NCBI RefSeq assembly: GCF_001598475.1
Contig: NZ_BCZA01000005.1
Coordinates: 1-64,000 of the forward strand
Length of the DNA: 64,000 nt
Reading direction: 5' to 3'
Origin: Pantoea agglomerans NBRC 102470
GTDB taxonomy: Bacteria > Pseudomonadota > Gammaproteobacteria > Enterobacterales > Enterobacteriaceae
The translations under genes and the position numbers were made by a program. Within the stretch, counting starts at the first letter, position 1. The number at the start of each line of letters is the position of its first letter. The notes beneath the pieces are model-generated. The model did no database searches, was not told the DNA's origin, and worked only from the letters and a program-made list of their open reading frames with translations. This document shows, in pieces, positions 19,532-28,193 of this stretch.

Positions 19532-21244
19532 TCAGGCTTTCACCAGTTGCTCTTCCGGACGTTTCAGTACCGCATAGCTCAGACCCGCAATCGCAGTACC
19601 GATGATGATCGCCATCAGATAGCCGATAACCGGGGTAATCGCGCCAGGGATCAGCAGTACGAACAGTCCACCGTGCGGTGCCATCAGTTTTGCGCCAATT
19701 GCCATGGAGATCGCGCCGGTGGTTGCACCGCCAACGATACAGCAAGGCAGAACGCGCATCGGGTCACGGGCGGCAAACGGAATCGCGCCTTCAGAGATAA
19801 AGCAGAGACCCAGAACCAGTGCTGCTTTACCACCTTCCTGCTGACCTTTATTGAATTTACGACGGGCAACCAGCGTCGCCAGCCCCATCGCCAGCGGTGG
19901 CACCATACCGGCTGCCATAATGGCTGCCATTGGCGCATAGGTCTGCGAACTCAGTAACCCGACGCCAAACGCGTAAGCCACTTTGTTTACCGGACCGCCC
20001 ATATCGGTACACATCATGCCGCCCAGAATGGCACCCAGCAGGACCGCATTCGCCGTTCCCATGTTGGCCAGCCAGTGCGTCAGGCCGTTCATGATGCCAG
20101 CAACCGGTTTACCCACTACGTAGATCATCAGCAGACCGGTGATCAGACTGGCGAACAGGGGAATAATCAGTATAGGTTTCAGCGCTTCCATACTCTGCGG
20201 CAGTTTAACTTTGCCGCTGATCAGCTTCGCCGCATAACCGGCAATAAAGCCCGCGATAATACCGCCTAAGAAACCTGCGTTAATGCTGGTGGCGATCATA
20301 CCGCCAATCAGACCCGGCGTCAGACCCGGACGATCAGCGATGGAGAAGGCGATAAAGCCCGCCAGCACCGGCACCATCAGGGCAAAGGCGCTGCCACCAC
20401 CAATTTGCATCAGCGCCGCAGCCAGCGTGCCCTGCTCTTTAAACGCCGTGATACCAAAGGCAAACGACAGCGCGATGCTCAGACCACCTGCGACCACCAT
20501 CGGCAGCATATAAGAAACACCGGTCAGCAGGTGACGATAAGCCCCTGCTCCGCCTTTCTTCTCTTCTTCACTGGAATTGCTCTGTCCGCCAGCCGCCGCT
20601 TTGTACGGCTTCGCTTCTGCTACCGCTTTATCCAGCTCCTGCGCAGTTTTCTTCAGCGCCAGACCGGTTGAGGTACGGTACATCGGCTTACCGGCAAATT
20701 TCGCCAGGTCGACTTCGATATCAGCTGCGACGATCACCAGATCGGCGGCAGCGACTTCTTCCGGTGTGATCGCGTTACCGGCTCCCACTGAACCACGGGT
20801 TTCAACTTTCACCCACCAGCCGCGACGGGTCGCTTCAGCCTGAATGGCCTCGGCAGCCATAAAGGTGTGCGCCACGCCGGTCGGACAGGCGGTCACCGCG
20901 ACGACGCGTTTCTGCGCGCCAGCCTGAGCCGGTGCAGCAGGTGCGCCTGCTGCAGGTGTTGCTACCGCAGCCGGAGCCTGCCAGGTTTTCGCTTCTGCTT
21001 TCGCGCGGTTCAGGAAGGTTTCTGGCTCACGTACTGCCAGCTGGATATCGCCCAGCCAGACCGCTTTGCCGTTCAGCGCCGCATCGTCCGGCACGTTTTT
21101 ACCCAGCACAATCACCAGTTCAGCGTCGGCAGGATTATCAGTCAGGGTCAGGCCCGCCGCAGCGGCGGCAGCCGCCAGACGTTGTTGCGCCATGTATGCG
21201 GAAGCCAGTCCCAGTGTAGGGTCTTTAATCAGCAGCGTTTTCAT
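19532..21244 (-). CDS. fruA: PTS fructose transporter subunit EIIB'BC (FruA)
   Basis: Membrane permease that imports fructose as fructose 1-phosphate. The 570-residue product has an N-terminal EIIB' domain (residues 1-95), an Ala/Pro-rich linker, an EIIB domain with the phosphorylated Cys in VVAVTACPTGVAHTFMAAEA (about residue 118), and the EIIC domain with about ten helices from ~residue 235 (GVSYMLPMVVAGGLSIALSF). It is the last gene of the operon, 16 nt after fruK. Phosphate flows from FruB. Length is close to E. coli FruA (563). Confidence 0.97.
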   Translation of the reverse strand: MKTLLIKDPTLGLASAYMAQQRLAAAAAAAGLTLTDNPADAELVIVLGKNVPDDAALNGKAVWLGDIQLAVREPETFLNRAKAEAKTWQAPAAVATPAAGAPAAPAQAGAQKRVVAVTACPTGVAHTFMAAEAIQAEATRRGWWVKVETRGSVGAGNAITPEEVAAADLVIVAADIEVDLAKFAGKPMYRTSTGLALKKTAQELDKAVAEAKPYKAAAGGQSNSSEEEKKGGAGAYRHLLTGVSYMLPMVVAGGLSIALSFAFGITAFKEQGTLAAALMQIGGGSAFALMVPVLAGFIAFSIADRPGLTPGLIGGMIATSINAGFLGGIIAGFIAGYAAKLISGKVKLPQSMEALKPILIIPLFASLITGLLMIYVVGKPVAGIMNGLTHWLANMGTANAVLLGAILGGMMCTDMGGPVNKVAYAFGVGLLSSQTYAPMAAIMAAGMVPPLAMGLATLVARRKFNKGQQEGGKAALVLGLCFISEGAIPFAARDPMRVLPCCIVGGATTGAISMAIGAKLMAPHGGLFVLLIPGAITPVIGYLMAIIIGTAIAGLSYAVLKRPEEQLVKA

Positions 21245-21260
21245 TATCGCTCTCCTGCTG

Positions 21261-22199
21261 TCAGTTAACGGGTTGTAAGTCGACGCGCGCCATCATTGCG
21301 GCCAACTGAGTACGATCGGAAACGCCAACATTGCTCTGGCTGACGGCCATCGCCGCCACGGCAGTCGCAAGACGCAGCGTGTGTTCGCTGGATTCGCGCA
21401 TCAGCAGGCCATAAATCAGGCCACCAACCATTGAGTCGCCTGCACCCACGGTGCTGACCACTTCGCACACCGGCGGTTTAGCGATCCATTCGCCAGAAGC
21501 GTTGACCCACAGAGCACCTTCTGCGCCCAGCGAAATCACCACATGGGCGATACCCTGCTCGCGCAGTTCGTGCGCAGCGCCAATCACATCCTGCAGGGTT
21601 GGCAGTTTGCGACCGGCCCAGATTTCCAGCTCACGTCGGTTAGGTTTAACCAGCCACGGTGCCGCCTTCAGTCCTGCCACCAGCGCCTCGCGGCTGCTGT
21701 CAAAGATGATGCATGGGCAGTGGGTGCGAAGTTCGGTCATCCAGCGGGTAAAGGCATCGTGGTCGACGCCCTCAGGCAGGCTACCGCTGACGCAGACCAT
21801 ATCGAACTGGCCCAGCCAGGTCAGAGAATCGGTAGTAAAACGATCCCAGTCCTGCGCCGTCACCTGAAAACCGGAGAAATTCAGATCGGTGACGTCACCG
21901 GTCTGTTCAGTGAGTTTAACGTTGATACGGGTACGGCCAGGCACGACATGGAAACGGTTGGCTATGCCCAGCTCACTGAACAACTGCTGGAAACCGTCCT
22001 GATTCTCTTTCCCCATGAAGCCACCGACGGTGACATCGATACCCAGATCTTTAAGTACTTTGGCTACGTTGATGCCCTTGCCCGCAGCATGCAGCCCGGT
22101 GGTTTTCACCAGGTTAACTTCGCCACGTTCAATTTCAGGGGTATATCCCACCAGGTCATACGCCGGATTCAGCGTAATGGTGGCGACGCGTCTGCTCAT
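21261..22199 (-). CDS. fruK: 1-phosphofructokinase (FruK)
   Basis: Phosphorylates fructose 1-phosphate to fructose 1,6-bisphosphate. The 312-residue PfkB-family protein shows the N-terminal [20 protein letters not shown], the substrate motif [15 protein letters not shown], and the catalytic anion hole [18 protein letters not shown] with the base Asp. It overlaps fruB by 4 nt (ATGA). Fructose 1-phosphate is also the inducer that releases Cra. Confidence 0.97.
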   Translation of the reverse strand: MSRRVATITLNPAYDLVGYTPEIERGEVNLVKTTGLHAAGKGINVAKVLKDLGIDVTVGGFMGKENQDGFQQLFSELGIANRFHVVPGRTRINVKLTEQTGDVTDLNFSGFQVTAQDWDRFTTDSLTWLGQFDMVCVSGSLPEGVDHDAFTRWMTELRTHCPCIIFDSSREALVAGLKAAPWLVKPNRRELEIWAGRKLPTLQDVIGAAHELREQGIAHVVISLGAEGALWVNASGEWIAKPPVCEVVSTVGAGDSMVGGLIYGLLMRESSEHTLRLATAVAAMAVSQSNVGVSDRTQLAAMMARVDLQPVN

Positions 22200-23326
22200 G
22201 ATGCCCCCTCACCCAGACCACTGGTGATCGCTTCTTCAATCGCGTTCAGTGCCTGCTGTGCATCTTCACCGCTGGCGGTGAAGCGCAGGCGATGGCCTTT
22301 CTTCACGCCCAGCGCAACCACTTTCATCAGGCTGCGGCCATTAGCGGGTTTGCCGCTGCCGTCGAGATTGGTCACGGTAATGTCGCTGTTGAACTGCTTG
22401 ATCACGCTAACCAGCGCCGTGCCCGGACGGGCGTGCAGGCCGTGTTCGTTGCGAATGGTAAATTCAGCCGTCAGCACGTCAGCCTGCTCATCGACTTCGC
22501 TGGTGAGCAGTGCGTAAACGCCTGCAGCATCCGCTTTCAACAGACGATCCGCTTTGCCCTGCTGCAGCAATGCGCTGAGGTAACCCAGCACTTCCAGCGG
22601 ACGTTCATCGGTCGCCGAAACGCTGATTAACATCGCAGCCGATTCGCCCTGATGGTCGAAGGCATGTTCAGCGCGGCTTATAGCCACGCCGCTGCGCAGG
22701 TTGCCGAGGCTGCTGTCGCTGAGCCAGATGCCCTGACCCAGATTCAGCGGAGGCGTTGAAACCACGTCTGCGACGTAACTGGCATCCACCACACCAGCGG
22801 ACTGCAGCCGACCGGCGTTCATCGCCTGTAAGGTGATCAGATCGCTGGCAGCCACGTTGAGCGTGATTAATGAGGTGTCGAAGCTGAATTCAGCGGCTTG
22901 TTTCTCGCCCATCAGCAACGCACGAAGATCTTCAGCAGAGGCGGTTTTTAGCTGTTCTGCAATGGTGTCATCGCTCAGCACATGGGTCAGCTGACGCAGC
23001 AGCGCCAGATGTTCATCCGACTTAGCGGCAATCCCGATGGCAACATAGGCTGTCTGATCGTCACCCCAGGCAATGCCCTGCGGAAACTGGAAAACCTGAA
23101 CGCCGGTTTTCAGCACCAGATCGCGGGTATCGGTGGTGCCATGAGGGATTGCGATGCCGTTGCCAAGAAAGGTTGAGGTCTGCTGTTCGCGCGCCAGCAT
23201 GCCGTTGACGTACCCTTCGGTCACATTGCCCGCCGCGGTTAACGCGGCAGCAACCTGACGAATGGCCTCTTCTTTATTCTGGGCGCTGGCTCCGGTATGG
23301 ATGGCCTGCAATTCGAGCTGGAACAT
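22196..23326 (-). CDS. fruB: PTS fructose EIIA/HPr fusion protein FruB (diphosphoryl transfer protein)
   Basis: Soluble phosphocarrier for fructose uptake, 376 residues. The N-terminal EIIA domain carries the active His in [16 protein letters not shown] (about residue 62), a central linker domain follows, and the C-terminal HPr-like FPr domain has its active His in [19 protein letters not shown] (about 298). ATG 23326 was chosen because GGAG lies just upstream and E. coli FruB has the same length. Two Cra sites precede it. Confidence 0.96.
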   Translation of the reverse strand: MFQLELQAIHTGASAQNKEEAIRQVAAALTAAGNVTEGYVNGMLAREQQTSTFLGNGIAIPHGTTDTRDLVLKTGVQVFQFPQGIAWGDDQTAYVAIGIAAKSDEHLALLRQLTHVLSDDTIAEQLKTASAEDLRALLMGEKQAAEFSFDTSLITLNVAASDLITLQAMNAGRLQSAGVVDASYVADVVSTPPLNLGQGIWLSDSSLGNLRSGVAISRAEHAFDHQGESAAMLISVSATDERPLEVLGYLSALLQQGKADRLLKADAAGVYALLTSEVDEQADVLTAEFTIRNEHGLHARPGTALVSVIKQFNSDITVTNLDGSGKPANGRSLMKVVALGVKKGHRLRFTASGEDAQQALNAIEEAITSGLGEGAS

Positions 23327-23348
23327 AATTCTCCTCGCTTGCTGAGAT

Positions 23349-23360
23349 TGAATCGTTTCA
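23349..23360. promoter_or_regulatory. Cra (FruR) operator, proximal
   Basis: TGAATCGTTTCA matches the Cra consensus TGAAWCGNTTNA and lies 23 bp upstream of the fruB start codon. With the distal site it gives the two-operator arrangement known at E. coli fruBKA. Confidence 0.8.
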
Positions 23361-23415
23361 GCTAGTGGGAAAGTTTTTACGCCATGCTGAGAAAAACAGA
23401 TGGCGCAGTCACCGC

Positions 23416-23427
23416 TGAAACGTTTCA
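23416..23427. promoter_or_regulatory. Cra (FruR) operator, distal
   Basis: TGAAACGTTTCA is a perfect palindrome within GCTGAAACGTTTCAGG and an ideal Cra site, 67 bp from the proximal operator centre to centre. It predicts repression relieved by fructose 1-phosphate. Confidence 0.9.
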
Positions 23428-23605
23428 GGGATTGTGGTACAGCCGCTTTCGCCAGGCAAGAAAATGCGCAAACGGCGTAGCAGATTTTTGACGTTACGCA
23501 CATTTCGGGCAGGTTTAGGGGATTAGCGGGCGAACAGGCTGACGCTGCTGCTGTAAAGTGAGAATGGGTGGACAGAAAAACTTCAGCAGCGTCAGCGCCT
23601 CAGGG

Positions 23606-23875
23606 CGCGGTATCCGCTTCGGTTTACAGCAGATACGTTTGCAATTGGTGGATGCATTCTGCGCACGTCCTGATGCTGTGCTTTCATGGGATCGCGCAGC
23701 GGTAGATGCAACCACTGAAATTAAAGCGGCGCTGGCTGCTGCCGGAACGCCCATTGGTCCCAACGACACCGCGATTGCCGGGCATGCCATTGCGGCCAGG
23801 GCTATTCTGGTGACCAATAACACACGCGAGTTTGAACGGGTACCCGGATTGCAGCTGGAAGAGTGGGTCAGCTAA
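23606..23875 (+). pseudogene. Remnant of a VapC-type PIN-domain toxin
   Basis: The frame keeps the C-terminal two thirds of a VapC toxin: WDRAAVDATTEIKAALAAAG then TPIGPNDTAIAGHAIAARAI and LVTNNTREFERVPGLQLEEW, the classic ending of the family. The N-terminal part with the first catalytic Asp (the MLxYLLDTN region) is missing, and the upstream sequence has no homology or start signal. No VapB antitoxin gene is beside it. It should be inactive. It replaces setB, which lies between fruB and yeiW in E. coli. Confidence 0.8.
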
Positions 23876-23914
23876 CCGCTGACGCTGGATTGAATCTAAG
23901 CAGTGGGAGGGTTC

Positions 23915-24169
23915 TCAGGCACGTGTGCTGGCTTCAAGCTCAATCAGGTAGGTCATGGCTGAGGTACGGTCTGTAAGACACATATCAACTGAAGGTTGCA
24001 GACTTCCACATACTTTCGGCCTTAAATCTGAACCGAAAATCATGCACAAATTTTCATCCGATAACTGAATGCATCGGACATTCGCGGGTTTACCCTGCGG
24101 CATTCCGGGGATGGGGCTGGAGATTGACGGCGCGATGCAGCAGGCTCCACAATCAATACGACACTGCAT
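23915..24169 (-). CDS. yeiW: YkgJ-family cysteine cluster protein YeiW
   Basis: Small cytoplasmic protein of 84 residues with a conserved Cys pattern: [11 protein letters not shown] near the start, [16 protein letters not shown] in the middle and [12 protein letters not shown] later, suggesting metal or Fe-S binding (UPF0153). ATG 24169 is preceded by AAGAGGTG, which fixes the start over a longer GTG frame. The position between fru and yeiP matches E. coli yeiW. Function is unknown. Confidence 0.88.
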   Translation of the reverse strand: MQCRIDCGACCIAPSISSPIPGMPQGKPANVRCIQLSDENLCMIFGSDLRPKVCGSLQPSVDMCLTDRTSAMTYLIELEASTRA

Positions 24170-24241
24170 TAACACCTCTTACGCGACCTTCAGGATACAA
24201 CAGACAGTAACAGAACCTCAGAGGGAGCGACACCACACCCT

Positions 24242-24349
24242 TCAGCTCTTAACTTCCTGCTTAAATCGTTCACTGTCACCCATGCCAGAAATCGGTGAAG
24301 ATATAGATGACGCTGTGCAACAGGCACCGCCCTGGCTACGGCATTGCAT
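24242..24349 (-). pseudogene. Truncated yeiW-like ORF (35 codons)
   Basis: A short reading frame on the minus strand begins MQCRSQGGACCTASSISSPI and ends 15 residues later at a TGA. It matches the first ~23 residues of YeiW ([20 protein letters not shown]) and then diverges into a stop. It lies just upstream of yeiW in the same direction, so it looks like a tandem duplication that was cut short. A functional mini-peptide keeping the CxxxxxxACC segment cannot be ruled out. Confidence 0.65.
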
Positions 24350-24512
24350 GCTGTGCTCCGGCAGAGAAAGTCGCGGCGACAATAGCAGTCCGGGGCGGCA
24401 ATTGCCATGAAAGCCGCGGCCTGAGACAAAATTTCACGCCGGTGATATTGCCAGTTTTCATCGGCGCGAGTAACGTTGCGCGCACTTCACTCTCAAGATA
24501 GCGAGAACAGCA

Positions 24513-25085
24513 ATGCCAAAAGCCAATGAAATCAAAAAAGGGATGGCCGTCACGCACAACGGTAAACTGCTGCTGGTTAAAGATATTGATGTCCAGAGCC
24601 CCAGCGCACGCGGTGCCGCCACCCTGTATAAAATGCGCTTTACCGATGTCCGCACCGGCTTAAAAGTGGAAGAGCGCTTCAAAGGCGACGAGATTATTGA
24701 TGCGATTTCGCTCAGCCGTCGCAGCGTAACCTTCTCTTATATAGATGGTGACGAATATATTTTTATGGATGATGAGGATTACACCCCCTACTCCTTTAAA
24801 CAGGAGCAGATTGAAGAGGAGCTGCTGTTTATCCCTGAAGGCGGTATCCCTGGCATTCACGTGCTGACGATGGAAGGTCAGGTGCTGGCGCTGGAACTGC
24901 CACAAACCGTGGATATGGAGATTGTTGATACCTCACCAGGCATTAAAGGTGCTTCCGCCAGCGCCCGTACCAAACCCGCCGGTATGAGTACAGGCCTCTC
25001 GATCCAGGTACCGGAATACCTCAGCAACGGTGACCGCATCCGCATCCACATTGCTGAACGCCGCTATATGGGCCGCGCAGACTAA
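24513..25085 (+). CDS. yeiP: Elongation factor P-like protein YeiP (EfpL)
   Basis: Ribosome-binding EF-P paralogue of 190 residues with three OB-like domains: KOW-like domain I ([20 protein letters not shown]), domain II from ~65 and domain III ending [20 protein letters not shown]. The loop that in EF-P holds the modified Lys reads [16 protein letters not shown], with Arg at the tip, which is characteristic of the YeiP/EfpL branch. It is thought to relieve ribosome stalling at difficult peptide bonds. Position beside yeiW and yeiR supports the name. Confidence 0.95.
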   Translation: MPKANEIKKGMAVTHNGKLLLVKDIDVQSPSARGAATLYKMRFTDVRTGLKVEERFKGDEIIDAISLSRRSVTFSYIDGDEYIFMDDEDYTPYSFKQEQIEEELLFIPEGGIPGIHVLTMEGQVLALELPQTVDMEIVDTSPGIKGASASARTKPAGMSTGLSIQVPEYLSNGDRIRIHIAERRYMGRAD

Positions 25086-25113
25086 ATCAGAAGCCTGCTG
25101 CCGATCATGATAG

Positions 25114-25130
25114 TGTTATATTATTACATT
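25114..25130. promoter_or_regulatory. Candidate Zur box upstream of yeiR
   Basis: TGTTATATTATTACATT differs from the enterobacterial Zur pattern TGTTATANTATAACATT at one position only. It lies 31 bp upstream of yeiR, which encodes a COG0523 zinc-handling GTPase. This predicts induction of yeiR (and perhaps lpxT behind it) during zinc limitation. Confidence 0.65.
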
Positions 25131-25161
25131 ATCACGTTATTCCCCGGCAGGAGTCACTCCC

Positions 25162-26130
25162 ATGACACGCGTTAATCTGATTACCGGTTTTTTGGGCAGC
25201 GGCAAAACCACGCTACTCTGCCATCTGCTGGCTGCCAGGCCGTCCGGGGAAAACTGGGCGGTGCTGGTAAATGAATTTGGCGAGATCGGGATCGACGGCA
25301 CCCTGCTGGCCGATCGCGGTGCCACGCTGAAAGAGATCCCCGGCGGCTGCCTGTGCTGTGTGAATGGCCTGCCGATGCAGGTCGGGCTGAATATGCTGCT
25401 GAAGAGTAAACCCGATCGGCTGCTGATCGAGCCAACCGGCCTGGGCCATCCTCGTCAGGTGCTGGAGATGTTGAGTGCGCCCGTCTATCAGTCGTGGCTG
25501 CAACTGAATGCCACACTAACGCTGCTGGATGCGCGTCAGCTGGCCAATCCTCGTATCGTTGCCAATGAAAACTTCCGCGATCAGCTGGCTGCCGCCGACC
25601 TTGTCATCGCTAATAAGCGCGACTGCTGGGATCAGGCGGATAGTCAGCGCCTGGCTGACTGGCAGCAGCAGATGCAGCCTGCGCGCCCTCTGATAGAGAC
25701 AGAATTTGGTCAGATCCCCCTTTCCCTGCTGGATACACCCCGGCAGCCGCGCGAGCTTCCCGTGCCGCAGCACCATCATTCGTCGGGTCCCACCAGCGGT
25801 CTGGCGGCGTTGCGACTGAATGGCGAGGCGCGCTGGCGTCGGGCGCTGAACCACGGACAGGGCTATAGCGCCTGCGGCTGGCTGTTTGATGGTGATACGC
25901 TGTTCGACAGCGGCACGCTGCTGGAATGGGTTCGGCAGGCGCCGGTAGATCGCGTTAAAGGAGTGATGCGCACGAAAGAAGGCGCTCTGCGTATCAATCG
26001 CCAGGCAAATGAGCTGCAGAGTGAAACACTCCCCTCACCGCCATCCGATAGCCGCATTGAGATCATTCATTCTCAACAGGCTGACTGGAATCGTCTACAA
26101 TCGGCATTGTTGAAGTGCCGTTTACGCTGA
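25162..26130 (+). CDS. yeiR: Zinc-binding GTPase YeiR (COG0523 family)
   Basis: Metal-chaperone GTPase of 322 residues. Walker A is GFLGSGKTTL (residues 8-17), the metal-binding CxCC motif is GGCLCCVNGLP (about 62-72), the guanine-specificity element is NKRD, and a His cluster QHHHSSGP lies before the C-terminal CobW-C domain. E. coli YeiR binds zinc and hydrolyses GTP. The upstream Zur-like box fits a role in zinc homeostasis. It is 33 bp from lpxT and may be cotranscribed. Confidence 0.93.
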   Translation: MTRVNLITGFLGSGKTTLLCHLLAARPSGENWAVLVNEFGEIGIDGTLLADRGATLKEIPGGCLCCVNGLPMQVGLNMLLKSKPDRLLIEPTGLGHPRQVLEMLSAPVYQSWLQLNATLTLLDARQLANPRIVANENFRDQLAAADLVIANKRDCWDQADSQRLADWQQQMQPARPLIETEFGQIPLSLLDTPRQPRELPVPQHHHSSGPTSGLAALRLNGEARWRRALNHGQGYSACGWLFDGDTLFDSGTLLEWVRQAPVDRVKGVMRTKEGALRINRQANELQSETLPSPPSDSRIEIIHSQQADWNRLQSALLKCRLR

Positions 26131-26163
26131 CAGAGGTATTGTCGGCGGTTATTTTTAATAATA

Positions 26164-26883
26164 ATGAGTTTAACTATGCGCGTAACTCGCCTTATTACTA
26201 TCCTGCTGCTTAATGCACTGGGCGTGGTGCTATTTCTGTCATGGTATCTGCCCCCGGAACATGGCTTCTGGTTCGGCGTCGATAAATCTATTTTCTTTGG
26301 CTTCAATAGCCAGATGGTGACCCATCCGCTGTTCGCGCTGATCGTCGCTATCACGAATTACCGTGGTTTTGATGCGGTGTCATTGCTGGCGATGGGTCTG
26401 CTTTACCTGTCGATCTGGCGGCGCGAAACGCCACAGGCGCAGCGCCGGATGCTGGCAATCGGCATCACCATGCTGCTGACCGCCGTCGTTCTCAATCAGC
26501 TGGGCCATTTATTGCCGGTTAAACACTCCAGTCCGACACTGTTCTTCGAGAACGTGCATCGCGTCAGTGAACTGACCGGTATTCCCGCTAAAGATGCTTC
26601 GAAAGATAGCTTCCCTGGCGACCACGGTATGATGCTGATCATTTTCGCCTGCTTTATCTGGCGTTATTTTGGTTTCAGCCGCTTTTTAATTGCCACGGCT
26701 ATTGTGGTGATATTTTCACTGCCACGCATCATGGCCGGTGCGCACTGGTTTACCGATGTTGCCGTCGGTTCAATGTCGGTGGTATTAGTGGGTCTGAGCT
26801 GGTGGCTATTAACGCCAGCCAGTGACGTATTGGTTAACTGGTTTTATCGCAAATTGCCGGGTAAATATAAGCCCGTGACGTAA
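26164..26883 (+). CDS. lpxT: Kdo2-lipid A phosphotransferase LpxT
   Basis: Inner-membrane PAP2-family enzyme that transfers phosphate from undecaprenyl diphosphate to the 1-phosphate of lipid A on the periplasmic side. The 239-residue product has about six helices and the three phosphatase motifs: KDASKDSFPGDHG (about 140-152) and RIMAGAHWFTDV (about 180-191), with catalytic His residues. E. coli YeiU has the same place and length (237). The start could also be the Met at residue 5 (26176). Confidence 0.93.
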   Translation: MSLTMRVTRLITILLLNALGVVLFLSWYLPPEHGFWFGVDKSIFFGFNSQMVTHPLFALIVAITNYRGFDAVSLLAMGLLYLSIWRRETPQAQRRMLAIGITMLLTAVVLNQLGHLLPVKHSSPTLFFENVHRVSELTGIPAKDASKDSFPGDHGMMLIIFACFIWRYFGFSRFLIATAIVVIFSLPRIMAGAHWFTDVAVGSMSVVLVGLSWWLLTPASDVLVNWFYRKLPGKYKPVT

Positions 26884-26888
26884 ATGTT

Positions 26889-26931
26889 AAGCGCGGGCGA
26901 TTTAAACCCCTGGTTTGAACCGCCCGTGCTT
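26889..26931 (+). terminator. Hairpin after lpxT
   Basis: AAGCGCGGGCG (26889-26899) pairs with CGCCCGTGCTT (26921-26931), one G-U, and the loop holds a smaller hairpin AAACC/GGTTT. It is followed by ATAAAAAAC rather than a T run, so it may be an end-stabilising or bidirectional structure. Confidence 0.5.
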
Positions 26932-27395
26932 ATAAAAAACACCCCATCACTATTAGCCTGCTAATTAAATCCACGAAAAGAAAAGGTTATGACCCTGCTG
27001 GCAGGTTAAATAGTCGCCAATATCCTCTGTCAATAAAGAAAACTCTAAAAATAGCGGCTATGCCCCGAATTAGCCCCCCTTTAACTCCCTGTTCTCACCA
27101 TCATTTGACCACAATTGTAGCTAAAGTAGTCAGTGTGTTACGGTTTGATTTCACATCAAAAAAACCTATATGAAATTGATTAAAAGCACTCGCCACGGCG
27201 TCTGTAATCAGTTAACCTCAGTCGCAGTGAGGCAAAAGCGGCAGAAAATTCGGATTTTTTACCGTTAAAATGTGTCCATTAACACATTTTAGTAATTAAG
27301 GATTTGTCTTAGTCTGTTTCGCTTATTAATCTCCCTGTTTTGTCATCTGGCTGGCGACAATCTTGTCGTAAGGAAATCGAAGGAAAACCCGAATA
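26932..27395 (+). promoter_or_regulatory. Long leader/promoter region of mepS
   Basis: About 460 bp without a gene. The stretch is more AT-rich than its neighbours and should hold the mepS promoter, but I could not fix a -35/-10 pair with confidence. TTAACACATTTTAGTAATTAAG near 27,280-27,300 is a weak AT-rich promoter candidate. Confidence 0.35.
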
Positions 27396-27971
27396 ATGGT
27401 CAAGTCTCAACCAATACTGAGATATATCTTGCGGATCGTGCCCGCAGTGGCGCTGGCAACACTCCTCTCAGCTTGTAGCAGTACCCATAGCAGTCAAAAC
27501 GCGAATAACGAGAATCATGAAGTTAACAACCACAATGGTTTTTTACTTCAGGCGTCTCAGGATGAGTTTGAAGAAATGGTGCGTAATGTCGACGTTAAGT
27601 CGCGCATCATGGAACAATACGCCGTCTGGAAAGGTGTGCGCTATCGCCTCGGTGGCGATACCAAACGCGGGATCGATTGTTCCGCCTTTGTACAACGCAC
27701 CTTCCGCGATCAGTTTGGCTTAGAATTACCGCGTTCTACCTCGCAGCAGCAGGACACCGGTAAAGAGATTACCCGCAGTAAACTGCGTCCCGGCGATCTG
27801 GTGATGTTCCGTGCAGGCTCTACGGGCCGTCACGTTGGCATCTATCTTGGCAACGATAACTTCGTTCATGCCTCGACCAGCAGTGGCGTGATGATCTCCA
27901 GTCTGAATGATGATTACTGGAAAAAGCGCTACCGTGAAGGACGCCGTGTATTAAGTCGTAACCCGACCTGA
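27396..27971 (+). CDS. mepS: Murein DD-endopeptidase MepS (Spr)
   Basis: Outer-membrane lipoprotein that cleaves the D-Ala-mDAP crosslink of peptidoglycan and opens space for new strands. The 191-residue product has a lipoprotein signal ending in LLSACSS, with the lipid-bearing Cys near residue 27. The NlpC/P60 domain has the catalytic Cys in [13 protein letters not shown] and His residues in RHVGIYLGN and [12 protein letters not shown]. coli MepS is 188 residues and lies in the same neighbourhood. Confidence 0.95.
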   Translation: MVKSQPILRYILRIVPAVALATLLSACSSTHSSQNANNENHEVNNHNGFLLQASQDEFEEMVRNVDVKSRIMEQYAVWKGVRYRLGGDTKRGIDCSAFVQRTFRDQFGLELPRSTSQQQDTGKEITRSKLRPGDLVMFRAGSTGRHVGIYLGNDNFVHASTSSGVMISSLNDDYWKKRYREGRRVLSRNPT

Positions 27972-28007
27972 TAACCACTTTCGATCTTCTCTCAGCCAGA
28001 GAACATG

Positions 28008-28034
28008 AAACGCTGCTTATGCAGCGTTTTTTTT
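28008..28034 (+). terminator. Intrinsic terminator of mepS
   Basis: A perfect 9-bp stem AAACGCTGC/GCAGCGTTT with TTAT loop is followed by an uninterrupted T run (TTTTT and more). Confidence 0.92.
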
Positions 28035-28193
28035 CGCCTTTAATCATTTTTACCAGCAGTTATATAAGACAAAAGCATTCTGATTCAGATTAATAGCAAG
28101 ACATTTCCCGCCGTCTCGTTATATTCTCGGTCGCTTAAACCGAAGCCGTCGTGCGCAATAACATAATAATAATTTGATTAGGGGAAGCTCCTC

